Assembly: GCF_014196455.1 (NCBI RefSeq)
Contig: NZ_JACIDS010000005.1
Span: 1 to 64,000 of the forward strand
DNA from: Kaistia hirudinis
Lineage (GTDB): Bacteria; Pseudomonadota; Alphaproteobacteria; Rhizobiales; Kaistiaceae
Length of the DNA: 64,000 nt
Direction: 5' to 3'
The position numbers and the translations under genes are program-made. Position 1 is the stretch's first letter, and each line of letters opens with the position of its first letter. This document shows positions 27,089 to 35,415 of this stretch, piece by piece. Below the pieces are notes generated by a model, which ran no database searches, was not told where the DNA came from, and worked only from the letters and a program-made list of their open reading frames with translations.

Positions 27089-28672
27089 TCAATGCCGGGC
27101 GATCTCCGCGATCGCCGTATAATCCGTCTTTCCGGTCCCGAGCATGGGCAGGGCTTCGACGGAGACGATGCGCTTCGGCAGCATGATCTCGGCGATGCCA
27201 TGCGCCCGTGCCGAAGCGACGAGATCCTCGCGGTTGGCCTCCCGTCGCTCGGTCACCAGCACGAGCTGTTCGCCCTTGCGCTCATCGGGCACGGCGACGA
27301 TGGCGTGCCCCTCGTCCGGCCAGACCTGCGAGACATAGGCCTCGGCAGCCGCCAGCGAGACCATCTCGCCGCCGATCTTCGCGAAGCGCTTGGCGCGGCC
27401 GAGGATCGTGATGTAGCCGTCATCGTCGACGGAAACGATGTCGCCGGTGTCGTGCCATCCGTCGGCCGTCGTCTCCAATTGGCCCGCCGCGCTCTCGCGC
27501 ATATAGCCGAGCATGACGTTCGGGCCGGTGATCCAGAGCCGCCCACCCTCATCGAGCCCCGGAACGGGTTCGATCCGGTAGGACATGCCCGGCAGAAGGC
27601 GCCCGACCGTTCCGTCGCGGTGGTAGAGCGGCGTGTTGGCGGCAATGGCCGGCGCCGCCTCGGTCGCGCCATAGCCCTCATAGAGATCGATGCCGAAGCG
27701 CTCGCGCCAGAGCTTGCGCGTCGGCTCCTTGATCCGCTCGGCGCCGAGCACGACGACGCGCAGCTTCTCGAAATGCTGCGGCTCGGCCTGCCGGCCCCAG
27801 CCGGCCGCGAAGGTGTCCGTGCCGATCAGGATGGTCGAGCCGCTATCGGCGATGACCGCGGGGATCTGTTTGTAGTGCAGCGGCGTCGGATAAAAGAACA
27901 CGCGCATGCCGATCGAGAACGGCGCGACCAGGCCAACCGTCATGCCGAAGGAATGAAACACCGGGAGCGGGTTGAAGAGCGAATCGTCGGAGCGCAGTTC
28001 CAGCGTCTTCAGGAACTGCTCGACATTGGCGAGCACATTGGCGTGCGTCAGCGCAACGCCCTTGGGCAGGCCCTCCGAACCGGAGGTGAACAGCATGACG
28101 CCGATGCCATCCGGCCCGGCGCTGTGACGGCGATGGATCGCGCGGGCGAACCATGACGAGACGACACCCCTGACTTTGCCGAACGTGCCGATCCCCTTGG
28201 CGACGTCCTCCAACCAGATGAACGTGACATGTGCGCCCAGCGCGGCGACGAGCTCGTCGAGCTTGGCCTCGGCGATGAAGCGGCGCGACGTCACGACGTG
28301 ACGGATCTCCGCCGCCCGGCAGGCGACGAGCAGGTTCTTCACCCCGGCCGTGAAATTGAGCATGGCGGGCACGCGCCCGAAGGCGCTCAAGCCGAAAAAG
28401 GCCGGCGCCACCGTCGCGACGTTCGGCAGCATCAGGCCGACCCGCTCGCCGGGCTGCGTCATCGCCGCGAAGACGCGGCCGAGCACCATGGCGCCGATGA
28501 CGACGCGGTCATAGGTCAACGGCTTGCGCTGGACATCCTCGATGACGGGCCGCTTGCCGCCGAAGGTCGCGCGGGAATCGAGCAGCATCTCGAACAACGT
28601 GCGACGCCAGCGGCGCCGATCGAGCGCGATCAGCCCGGTCGCCGGGCTCTCGATCGCCATCGGCATGTCCAT
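27089..28672 (-). CDS. AMP-binding acyl-ACP/acyl-CoA synthetase-like enzyme
   Basis: About 527 residues. The ANL-superfamily P-loop is MLFTSGSEGLPKGVALTHAN, with LYEGYGATEAAP, the hinge region ITILGRAKRFAKIGGEMVS, and the A10 lysine region MLGTGKTDYTAI. This resembles the acyl-ACP synthetase half of Aas (2-acylglycerophosphoethanolamine cycle) without the acyltransferase domain. The substrate is inferred to be a fatty acid. The start is chosen at the ATG 7 bases after a GGAGG at 28680-28684; several in-frame ATGs lie close. It is divergent from the PadR gene and shares its operator-rich promoter. Confidence 0.8.
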   Translation of the reverse strand: MDMPMAIESPATGLIALDRRRWRRTLFEMLLDSRATFGGKRPVIEDVQRKPLTYDRVVIGAMVLGRVFAAMTQPGERVGLMLPNVATVAPAFFGLSAFGRVPAMLNFTAGVKNLLVACRAAEIRHVVTSRRFIAEAKLDELVAALGAHVTFIWLEDVAKGIGTFGKVRGVVSSWFARAIHRRHSAGPDGIGVMLFTSGSEGLPKGVALTHANVLANVEQFLKTLELRSDDSLFNPLPVFHSFGMTVGLVAPFSIGMRVFFYPTPLHYKQIPAVIADSGSTILIGTDTFAAGWGRQAEPQHFEKLRVVVLGAERIKEPTRKLWRERFGIDLYEGYGATEAAPAIAANTPLYHRDGTVGRLLPGMSYRIEPVPGLDEGGRLWITGPNVMLGYMRESAAGQLETTADGWHDTGDIVSVDDDGYITILGRAKRFAKIGGEMVSLAAAEAYVSQVWPDEGHAIVAVPDERKGEQLVLVTERREANREDLVASARAHGIAEIMLPKRIVSVEALPMLGTGKTDYTAIAEIARH

Positions 28673-28781
28673 TCCCATTCCTCCCCCACCCCGGCTCTGC
28701 GCCGCCATATCTCCCAGAGGCGCCCATCCTACAATGACCCGGGTCACAGCGCGAACGGAACGGCTGTGCAGATATAGCGTA

Positions 28782-28829
28782 AGATATATCTTGACGACGC
28801 CAGCGCTGAGAGTTACTTACGATATATCG
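28782..28829. promoter_or_regulatory. Two PadR-type dyads over a divergent promoter
   Basis: AGATATATCT (28782-28791) and CGATATATCG (28820-28829) are perfect 10-base palindromes with centres 38 bases apart; a degenerate half (GATATAGCG) precedes the first. A plus-strand -35 TTGACG (28791-28796) and a -10-like TACTTA (28814-28819), 17 bases apart, lie between and overlapping them. Binding by the PadR product would therefore block its own promoter, and probably that of the divergent synthetase gene. Confidence 0.65.
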
Positions 28830-28851
28830 AAAGCCACAAGAGAGACTTCAA

Positions 28852-29553
28852 ATGCGACATCACCACCATCCCCATTCGCGTGAGCACCGGGCCGAGTGCC
28901 ACTCCGAGGGCCGCGCGCGCTTCTTCGAGTTCATGGGTCGGCGCGGCGGCGGCGGACCGGACTTTCCGCCCTTCGGACGCGGCCCCTTCGGCGGTCGCGG
29001 CGGCGACGGCTTGCGCATCGGACGCATGGTCGCCGATGGCGACCTGCGGCTCATCGTTCTGTCGCTCATCGAGCAGCAGCCCCGTCACGGCTATGACGTG
29101 ATCAAGGCGATCGAAGAGCTGACGAGCGGCAGCTACAGCCCGAGCCCCGGCGTCGTCTATCCGACGCTGACCTATCTCGAGGAGGCCGGTCACGCCGAGG
29201 CGACCAGCGAGGGCAACAAGAAGGTCTATGCGATCACCGATGCCGGCCGCGCCCATCTCACGGCCAACCGCGACCACGTCACGGCCCTCATCGACAATCT
29301 CGCCCATGTCGGCCGCAAGATCGCACAGGCCCGCGCCTGGTTCGGCCGGGACGGCGACGGCCCACGCCCCGACGCGCCGGACCGTGACATCCCCGGCGTC
29401 GTGCCGGAGTTGAACGATGCGCGCCGGACGCTGAAGCGTGCGATCGCGAACCGCATGGGCGGCAGCCCCGAGGAACAGCGCCGCGTCGCCGATATCCTCA
29501 GAAAGGCCGCTGCGGAGATCGACGCAAGCCAGGAGCCGTCGGTCGACATCTGA
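28852..29553 (+). CDS. PadR family regulator with His-rich N-terminus (YqjI/NfeR-like)
   Basis: 233 residues. The N-terminus starts MRHHHHPHSREHRAECH and continues through a glycine-rich stretch to residue ~55, a likely metal-binding extension. The PadR winged helix follows: DLRLIVLSLIEQQPRHGYDV, IEELTSGSYSPSPGVVYPTL and LEEAGHAEATSEGNKKVYAI. A C-terminal helical dimerisation region ends the protein. This matches the layout of E. coli YqjI/NfeR, a PadR repressor whose binding is altered by nickel or iron. The metal here is unknown. Two palindromes overlap its promoter, arguing for autoregulation. Confidence 0.88.
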   Translation: MRHHHHPHSREHRAECHSEGRARFFEFMGRRGGGGPDFPPFGRGPFGGRGGDGLRIGRMVADGDLRLIVLSLIEQQPRHGYDVIKAIEELTSGSYSPSPGVVYPTLTYLEEAGHAEATSEGNKKVYAITDAGRAHLTANRDHVTALIDNLAHVGRKIAQARAWFGRDGDGPRPDAPDRDIPGVVPELNDARRTLKRAIANRMGGSPEEQRRVADILRKAAAEIDASQEPSVDI

Positions 29554-29664
29554 CGGCCCCCCGTTTCGTCGCGGCCGGCATGACAGCCTCCGCCCTGCCC
29601 TTCCCAACCTGGGCGGCGGTGCTGGCCGGCCGCGGCGGAGCCTGAAAATCCGGAACGCTTCGGC

Positions 29665-30480
29665 TCAGGCAGCGGCGTTCCGGGATGCCCGATAGCGCTC
29701 GGCCGGCCGCTTCAGCGACAGGTTCGGCGCGAGCTTCAGCCGTGCCGCGTTGAACGCGTCCCAATCGGCTGCATCCGGCAGCGACGGGATCGTGACGGTC
29801 TCGCCCTGGTCGAAGCCGGCAAGCGCCGCATCGACCATGTCGTCCGCGCTCATGACCATCTCCTGCGGCAGCGTCTCGACCGGTTGCCCTGCCTTCTCCC
29901 AGATTGCCGTCGCCGTTGCCCCCGGCAGCACCGCCTGCACGCGGACGCCCGTATCGGCGAGTTCGACGTTCAGCGCCTGCGAGAAATGCAGCACATAGGC
30001 CTTGGTCGAGGCATAGATGTTGGCGAAGCGCTCCGGCAACAGCGGAACCACCGAGGCAATCTGGATGACCGCTCCCTCGCTGCGCGCGACGAAGCCGGGC
30101 AGCGCCGCGAGCGTCAGCCGCGTCAGCGCGCTGACATTGAGATCGATCATCCGCTGCGTGGCATCGATATCCGCGGCCGCCATCGTGCCGGCAACCAGGA
30201 TACCGGCATTGTTGACGAGCAGATCGAGCTGCGGCTCGCTCCTGATGCGTGCCTCGACGGCGAGCAGATCGTCAGGCTTCGCCAGATCCGCCACGAGCAC
30301 CTCGACATGGCGGCCCGTCTCGGCCGCGAGGCGCTCAGCAAGTACGCCGAGCCGTGCGCCGTCGCGGGCGACGAGCACGAGATCATGGCCGCGCCGCGCC
30401 AGCCGATCGGCGTAAACCGCGCCGATCCCCATCGAGGCGCCTGTGACGAGGGCGACGCCCTTCTGCTTGTTTCCACTCAT
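29665..30480 (-). CDS. Short-chain dehydrogenase/reductase
   Basis: 271 residues from MSGNKQKG. The NAD(P)-binding motif is VTGASMGIGAVYADRLARRG, with NNAG in LLVNNAGILVAG and the catalytic Ser plus Y-x3-K in IYASTKAYVLHFS. It is a classical SDR oxidoreductase; Arg residues after the first strand favour NADP. The substrate is unknown. It lies downstream of the TetR-family gene on the same strand, and a 26-base near-perfect dyad sits in its own upstream region. Confidence 0.88.
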   Translation of the reverse strand: MSGNKQKGVALVTGASMGIGAVYADRLARRGHDLVLVARDGARLGVLAERLAAETGRHVEVLVADLAKPDDLLAVEARIRSEPQLDLLVNNAGILVAGTMAAADIDATQRMIDLNVSALTRLTLAALPGFVARSEGAVIQIASVVPLLPERFANIYASTKAYVLHFSQALNVELADTGVRVQAVLPGATATAIWEKAGQPVETLPQEMVMSADDMVDAALAGFDQGETVTIPSLPDAADWDAFNAARLKLAPNLSLKRPAERYRASRNAAA

Positions 30481-30530
30481 GGTCTGCTCCGTTGCAAAGC
30501 CGTGGCACATGCCCGGCCATCGATTACGCC

Positions 30531-30556
30531 TTTTAGATTATGATCATAATTTAAAA
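30531..30556. promoter_or_regulatory. 26-base AT-rich dyad, probable TetR operator
   Basis: A perfect 14-base palindrome ATTATGATCATAAT (30537-30550) extends to 26 bases with a single mismatched pair (TTTTA and TAAAA flanks). It lies 51-76 bases upstream of the SDR start and downstream of the TetR gene's stop. Its length and symmetry fit binding by a TetR-family dimer, most simply the neighbouring regulator. Confidence 0.6.
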
Positions 30557-30673
30557 GTACAAGGTCGGCCGACGCGGCGTTTTGGCCGTTCGGAGCAGAT
30601 CGCGCGAAAACGAATGCGCCGACCGCGAAAGGCAGCCGGCGCTGGATCCAGCGCTTGGGCGCGGGAACGAACC

Positions 30674-31267
30674 TCAGACCGAATGCGGCCCTTTCGGCGC
30701 GTCCGCCAGCAGGCTCGCCTTCCCCGCATCGAGGAAGGCGTCGGAAAGCGGCGTCCCCTTGGTGGCGCGCGCCAGCATCAGGCTGCCCACAAGGGTCGCC
30801 AGCCGGGCGAGTGCCGTCCGCCGGGCGTCTGCATCGTCGCCGTTCATGCGGGCGACATCCCCCAGCATCGCCTCGACACCGGCGACATAGGCGGCGCGCA
30901 CGGCCTCGTTGTCTGTATCGCGCGGGAAATCGAGCAGGCCGGCCGCCGCGCAGCCCGCCTCCGGGTGATCGCGATGCTCTGGCGAAAGATAGCGCTCGAC
31001 GAACGCCGCGCGCCCCGCCGCTCCTCCCTCGCCGGTCACCTGCGCCGTCCACGCCGCCATCTGGCGGAACGCAGCGCCGAACGCCTCGGCGGCGAGCGCA
31101 TCCTTCGAAGCGAAATGACCGTAGAATCCGCCATGCGTCATCCCGGCAGCGGCCATCAGCTCGGGCACACTGACCCCGCCCAGCCCCTTCTGCCGGAACA
31201 GGCGCGACGCCGCCTCGACGATGTCCTTCCGATGCTGCTCAGCTTCCTTGCGCGATGCGCGCGCCAT
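30674..31267 (-). CDS. TetR/AcrR family transcriptional regulator
   Basis: 197 residues. The N-terminal helix-turn-helix reads ASRLFRQKGLGGVSVPELMA followed by GMTHGGFYGHFASKDALAAE, the standard TetR DNA-binding region. The C-terminal half is a helical ligand domain with two cysteine-containing helices. It is upstream of and co-directional with the SDR gene, and probably controls it through the dyad at 30531-30556. The effector is unknown; YxaF/LmrA-type relatives respond to small hydrophobic molecules. Confidence 0.88.
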   Translation of the reverse strand: MARASRKEAEQHRKDIVEAASRLFRQKGLGGVSVPELMAAAGMTHGGFYGHFASKDALAAEAFGAAFRQMAAWTAQVTGEGGAAGRAAFVERYLSPEHRDHPEAGCAAAGLLDFPRDTDNEAVRAAYVAGVEAMLGDVARMNGDDADARRTALARLATLVGSLMLARATKGTPLSDAFLDAGKASLLADAPKGPHSV

Positions 31268-31406
31268 GACGAACCCTCCTGGAGACAGGCCCTATATATG
31301 GCCATCATCATCTAACGCCAATGCGTGCTACGGCCCGTCGATGCCCCTGGCTCGATCCCACAGCGCTCTTGGGGAGATGATCGGCCGGCAATTCGACGCG
31401 AAACAG

Positions 31407-31491
31407 TGGTGCGGGCGGCGGGGATCGAACCCGCATGACCAAGGTCGAGGGATTTTAAGTCCCTTGCGTCTACCAGTTTCGCCACGCCCGC
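31407..31491 (-). tRNA. tRNA-Leu (UAA)
   Basis: The minus strand folds as a class II tRNA. The acceptor GCGGGCG pairs with CGCCCGC and the discriminator A is followed by an encoded CCA (31407-31409). The D arm contains CTGGTAGACGC, the anticodon loop ACTTAAAAT gives anticodon UAA, the variable arm is long (CGACCTTGGTCATG), and the T arm has GTTCGATC. It reads UUA/UUG leucine codons, which are rare in this high-GC sequence. Confidence 0.96.
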
Positions 31492-31708
31492 GACGGGAGT
31501 TTTCTGGCATTTCCGGCCCGCCGGTGGAAGGGTATTCGCCCCGCTCTCCGGCGTTGTGCAAAGTTCTTCGAACGCTTCAGGCGATCGAACGCCGCGTCGG
31601 ATTTCGCCTTCCCTCCCCCGCATCCGCGCTGCTACATCCGTGCCGGGTGATCCGTGACACCACGGCGGCTTGCTCCACATCGATGATATCTGCCGAAAGG
31701 ATGCCGCC

Positions 31709-32437
31709 GTGACGGAACCTGTCTCCTATCGCCAATCGCTGCCGCTCGAGCCGCTCGCGATTCTCTCCCGTGCCGCCGCCATGGGACGCACGCTCGTCGG
31801 TGTCCGCTGGGCGGGTGCGCTCCTGGAACGCATCGGCGTGTTCGACGGCATCCATGCGGAAGGCGGACAGCTGGTTGCGCACGGCCCGTCGCACATGACG
31901 CGGCTCGATCCCGCCGCGATCGTCGCCATCGTCGCCGACCGGAGCGAAACGCCGCACGACACGGTCCTCGCCTATGTCGATTTCCTCGGTGCCGATGGCC
32001 ATTCGATCATCAAGGTCACGGCCATGGACGGCATCGAGCACTTCGACGCCGCGCTCGCCGGCATACCGCGCAGCCCACTGCCCTATCAGTCGCCGATCGA
32101 GCGCTCCTCGGTCCCCGTCGATCCGTCCGATCCCGGCGCGCTGCCGTTCAAGGCTGCCGCGGCGAGCGGCGAGACGATCACGCTCAGCCTCACGCGCCCC
32201 GGGGCGTTCCAGTCCTGGACCGGGCCGATCACGCGGCTCCATTTCGGCCACAACTACATCAACATTCTGCAGGACATGGTGCACCTGCACCTCCGCGGCC
32301 AGCAGATCGCAAGCTGGCAGGTCGAGCGCTCGAACGGCCGCGCGCTGTGGTCTTCGGTCGGCACTGACGGCGCGGCCTTCGGCCTTCGGATCGAAGGGCC
32401 CGAGGCGGCCTTCGCCGACGCGGCCGTGCCGGCCTGA
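31709..32437 (+). CDS. HemS/ChuX-superfamily-like protein
   Basis: 242 residues from a GTG preceded by GAAAGGA. The C-terminal part carries a HemS-like block: FQSWTGPITRLHFGHNYINI, LQDMVHLHLRGQQIASWQVE and RALWSSVGTDGAAFGLRI, resembling the haem-degrading factor repeat with its TGPI, LHL and W-x-V elements. Full HemS proteins have two repeats (~340 residues), so this is about one and a half units or a ChuX-type single domain. Haem handling is inferred. No haem transporter or TonB gene is nearby. A TTG start 13 codons upstream is possible. Confidence 0.6.
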   Translation: MTEPVSYRQSLPLEPLAILSRAAAMGRTLVGVRWAGALLERIGVFDGIHAEGGQLVAHGPSHMTRLDPAAIVAIVADRSETPHDTVLAYVDFLGADGHSIIKVTAMDGIEHFDAALAGIPRSPLPYQSPIERSSVPVDPSDPGALPFKAAAASGETITLSLTRPGAFQSWTGPITRLHFGHNYINILQDMVHLHLRGQQIASWQVERSNGRALWSSVGTDGAAFGLRIEGPEAAFADAAVPA

Positions 32438-32444
32438 CGCGGCA

Positions 32445-33305
32445 TCAGGCGGCGCGGTCGGCCAATCCCTTGTCGCAGAACGCGGCGACGAGACCGGCCA
32501 GTTCCCGCGCCGCCGGATCCGCCTTCGGGGCCACGAGCAGGGCGAGTTCGGTCAGCGGAACGTCCGGAAAGCCATCCGCAGGGCCGAGCACGCGATAGCC
32601 GCGCTTCAGCGAGCGCGCCTCGATCAGCGCGATGCCGATGCCGCCGGTGATCGCGGCGTCGATGCCGACGAGGCTCGCGCTCTCATAGGCGATGCGCCAG
32701 CGCCGGCCCGTGGATTCAAGCGCGTGGATCGCGCGGTTGCGATAGCGGCAGCCCTGCGGAAAGGCGATCAGCGGGATTGGTTCCATCGAAGCGAGCTCCG
32801 GCCGGCTGGTCGCCCAGACCAGTCGCTCCGGCCATGACGCCTCCGCGCCGGCTTCGCCGGCGTCGCGCTTGACCAGCACGAGGTCGAGATCGCCCCGCCG
32901 CAGCGCGGCTTCGAGCTCGACCGACAGATCGCAGCGAACCTCCAGGCGGCAATCCGGCCGGCGCGCCGCAAAGGTCGCGACCAGCGCAGTCAGCTCCACC
33001 AGCGCGAAATCCTCCGTCAGTCCGAGACGCACGCATTCGCGGCCCGCGGCCCCGCCGACCACGCTCGCCGCCTCGGCGGAGAGCGCCAGGATCCGCCGCG
33101 CATAGAGCAGCAGCTTCTCGCCCTCGCTCGTCAGCGAAACGCCGCGGCCCTCGCGATTGATCAGCGTGGCGCCCGCCTGCTCCTCGAGCTTGCGAATCTG
33201 CTGGCTGACCGTCGACTGCGTGCGATGGACGCGCTCCCCGGCGCGCGTGAAGCCGCCCGCATCGACGACGGAGACGAAGCTCCTCAGAAGGTCGAGATCA
33301 AACAT
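32445..33305 (-). CDS. LysR family transcriptional regulator
   Basis: 286 residues. The N-terminal winged HTH is FDLDLLRSFVSVVDAGGFTR followed by RVHRTQSTVSQQIRKLEEQAG; the effector domain runs from ~90 to the end. It is divergent from an EamA-family exporter gene with 134 bases between starts, the usual LysR/target arrangement. Direct and inverted repeats in that gap (33309-33347) are the likely binding sites. The effector is unknown. Confidence 0.9.
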   Translation of the reverse strand: MFDLDLLRSFVSVVDAGGFTRAGERVHRTQSTVSQQIRKLEEQAGATLINREGRGVSLTSEGEKLLLYARRILALSAEAASVVGGAAGRECVRLGLTEDFALVELTALVATFAARRPDCRLEVRCDLSVELEAALRRGDLDLVLVKRDAGEAGAEASWPERLVWATSRPELASMEPIPLIAFPQGCRYRNRAIHALESTGRRWRIAYESASLVGIDAAITGGIGIALIEARSLKRGYRVLGPADGFPDVPLTELALLVAPKADPAARELAGLVAAFCDKGLADRAA

Positions 33306-33308
33306 GAC

Positions 33309-33347
33309 GCATCCATCGATTTATCGAATGGATAGCATCCATCGATT
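33309..33347. promoter_or_regulatory. LysR-type operator repeats
   Basis: GCATCCATCGATT occurs twice (33309-33321 and 33335-33347) with a 26-base period. Between them ATCCATCGAT (33311-33320) forms an imperfect dyad with ATCGAATGGAT (33323-33333). The block begins 4 bases from the lysR start codon, so a bound regulator could block its own translation start region as well as activate the divergent gene. Confidence 0.55.
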
Positions 33348-33439
33348 GAATTTCCAAATAAGGAATGGGCGCGATACAAGCGCGTCGGCAGGTCGGGGCG
33401 TTCTCCGGCAACGCCAGCCACGCATGCCGGACCAAGCCG

Positions 33440-34339
33440 ATGACCACCGCCGAAACCTCGACCAGCAGCCCAGCGCATCCGCAGGGGATCGTGGGGCTCG
33501 TGCCCGTAATCCTGTTCTGCCTGATCTGGAGTTCGGCCTTCGCGGCTGCCAAGATCGCCCTGCCCCATTGCCCGCCGCTGCTGCTGCTGACCGGTCGCTT
33601 CCTTGCCGCGGGCGGGCTGATGCTGGTGATCGCGGCCGCGATCGGACGGCTGCGGATGCCCGACAGGACCAGCCTCATGAAGCTGGCCCTGCTCGGCGTT
33701 CTCAACAACGCCATCTATCTCGGCTTTTCCTTCTCCGGCATGCGCACGGTCTCGTCGGCGTTCGGCGCCGTCCTGATCAGCACCAATCCGCTGCTCGTCG
33801 CGATGCTGGCCGCGCCGCTGCTCGGCGAACGGCTGACGGCAAGAAAGCTCGCGGGCCTCGTGCTCGGCCTCGTCGGCGTCGCGATTGTGCTGCGCTCGCG
33901 CCTAGCCGGCGCGGAGGATCTGCATGGATCGGCGCTCGTCGCCTGCGGCCTCGTCGCGCTCGTTCTCGGCACGGTGCTGTTCAAGAAGTGGAAGCCCGGC
34001 GGCGATCTCTTCACCGGCACGGCCTTGCAGTCGCTCGCCGGCGGCGTCGTGCTGCTGCCGGTCGCGCTCGCGACCGAAAGCGTCGGCGATATCAATCCGA
34101 CGCCGGCGCTTGCCGGCGCGTTCGCCTATCTCGTCGTTGCCGTGTCGATCGGTGCCTTCTGGCTGTGGTTCCGCCTGCTGCAGACGCGGACGGCGACCGA
34201 GGCGAGCGCGCTGCATTTCCTGATGCCGCCGCTCGGCCTGCTCTTCGGCTGGCTGGTCTTCCGCGAGCCGGTCAGCGCCGTCGATATGCTCGGCATCGTG
34301 CCGATCGCAATCGGCATCGCGCTGGTGACGCGCGGCTAG
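33440..34339 (+). CDS. DMT-superfamily transporter (EamA family)
   Basis: 299 residues with ten predicted transmembrane helices in two EamA halves: FCLIWSSAFAAAKIALPHCP in the first and SLAGGVVLLPVALATES then HFLMPPLGLLFGWLVFREPV in the second. Such inner-membrane proteins usually export amino acids or metabolites. The substrate is unknown. The start at 33440 lies just before the first helix. It is divergent from, and probably controlled by, the LysR regulator at 32445-33305. Confidence 0.88.
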   Translation: MTTAETSTSSPAHPQGIVGLVPVILFCLIWSSAFAAAKIALPHCPPLLLLTGRFLAAGGLMLVIAAAIGRLRMPDRTSLMKLALLGVLNNAIYLGFSFSGMRTVSSAFGAVLISTNPLLVAMLAAPLLGERLTARKLAGLVLGLVGVAIVLRSRLAGAEDLHGSALVACGLVALVLGTVLFKKWKPGGDLFTGTALQSLAGGVVLLPVALATESVGDINPTPALAGAFAYLVVAVSIGAFWLWFRLLQTRTATEASALHFLMPPLGLLFGWLVFREPVSAVDMLGIVPIAIGIALVTRG

Positions 34340-34349
34340 CGGATAAAGT

Positions 34350-34390
34350 TCGATTCCGCATCAAGGCGCTGGCGCCCTTTGCGGAATCGA
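34350..34390. repeat. Long intergenic hairpin (possible dispersed repeat/terminator)
   Basis: TCGATTCCGCA (34350-34360) is perfectly complementary to TGCGGAATCGA (34380-34390), and the interior adds an AAGGCGC/GCGCCCTT pairing. It lies between the convergent transporter gene and the acidic-protein gene. The right arm and following bases (GGAATCGATACGCGAAG) recur with one change near 59511-59527, suggesting a dispersed intergenic element. Confidence 0.5.
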
Positions 34391-34408
34391 TACGCGAAGA
34401 AGCGCGGT

Positions 34409-34738
34409 CTACTGCGCCTCGCTGTCGGCCTCGCGGGCCGCCTTGATATCGGCGATGAACTCGTCGGCGCCCTTCTTGACCTCGCGGACGTGATCGCCCG
34501 CATCCTTGAGGAAGCGGTCGAGTTCCAGCTTGAGCCCGCTCGAGGACGGCTTCTCCATGCTGTTGGCATAGAGCATCATCCGCAAGGTCACGGCGAGATC
34601 GAGCAGCAGCCCGGTCAGGAACGCGTCGTCGACCTCATTCTCCTCGGCATAATCCGTGATGAGATCGAACAGCGCCTCGCGGTGCTCGTCATATTCTTCC
34701 TCGAAGCCCTCGAGGTCGTCGTCGCCCGGCTCACTCAT
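34409..34738 (-). CDS. Small acidic protein of unknown function
   Basis: 109 residues from MSEPGDDDLEGFEEEYDE. It has an acidic N-terminus, a central helix pair (EVDDAFLTGLLLDLAVTLRM) and a charged C-terminal helix (FLKDAGDHVREVKKGADEFI). It has no cysteines and no signal peptide. It starts ten bases after the gpt stop, in the same operon. I do not recognise the family; the helical, charged character suggests a protein-binding role, which is inference. Confidence 0.7.
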   Translation of the reverse strand: MSEPGDDDLEGFEEEYDEHREALFDLITDYAEENEVDDAFLTGLLLDLAVTLRMMLYANSMEKPSSSGLKLELDRFLKDAGDHVREVKKGADEFIADIKAAREADSEAQ

Positions 34739-34748
34739 GTCAATGTCC

Positions 34749-35246
34749 TCAGCCGACCAGCGGCGGTTGGAAGGAAAGCCCCATATCCCAGGGGAAGAAG
34801 ATCCACGTGTCCTGCGAAACTTCGGTGATGAAGGTGTCGACCAGCGGACGGCCCAGCGGCTTCGCATACAGCGTCGCGTAATGGGCCTTGGGCAGCATAT
34901 CGCGGACGAGACGGGCCGTCTTGCCCGTGTCGACGAGGTCGTCGATCACGAGAATGCCTGCCCCCTCGCCGCCTGCCAGGTCGATCACGGCCTGGCTGAC
35001 GCCCTTCAGAACCTTGAGCGAACCCTGCTCCTGGTAGTCATGATACGACGCGACGCACACCGTTTCGACGACGCGGATGCCGAGTTCGCGCGCGACGATC
35101 GCTGCAGGAACGAGGCCGCCGCGCGTCACGCAAACGATCGCTTCCCATTTCTTGTCGCCGGACAGGCGCCAGGTGAGCGCACGCGCGTCACGATGGAACT
35201 GGTCCCAGGAAACGGGAAACGCCTTCTCGGCCCTCGTATCCGCCAT
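34749..35246 (-). CDS. gpt: Xanthine-guanine phosphoribosyltransferase
   Basis: 165 residues from [20 protein letters not shown]. It has the purine PRTase PRPP-binding motif [13 protein letters not shown] and the upstream [12 protein letters not shown], and it ends with the WIFFPWDMG element typical of Gpt. It salvages xanthine and guanine to XMP and GMP in the cytosol. Length matches E. coli Gpt (152) with a short N-terminal extension. The acidic-protein gene follows in the same operon. Confidence 0.93.
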   Translation of the reverse strand: MADTRAEKAFPVSWDQFHRDARALTWRLSGDKKWEAIVCVTRGGLVPAAIVARELGIRVVETVCVASYHDYQEQGSLKVLKGVSQAVIDLAGGEGAGILVIDDLVDTGKTARLVRDMLPKAHYATLYAKPLGRPLVDTFITEVSQDTWIFFPWDMGLSFQPPLVG

Positions 35247-35415
35247 GCCTGCCTCCGAAATCCTCAATGGGCACGAGCCATGAAGCGACCCGCCTTGCCG
35301 CGCAATCTGCCAGAGGAAGCGCTCCACAGGAAAGTGCGAAGGCGCGGGCGGCTGTTGCGAACCGCGCATTGGTACTAGGCTCGCCGGGAAATGACGAGAC
35401 GATGGGGAGAAACGC

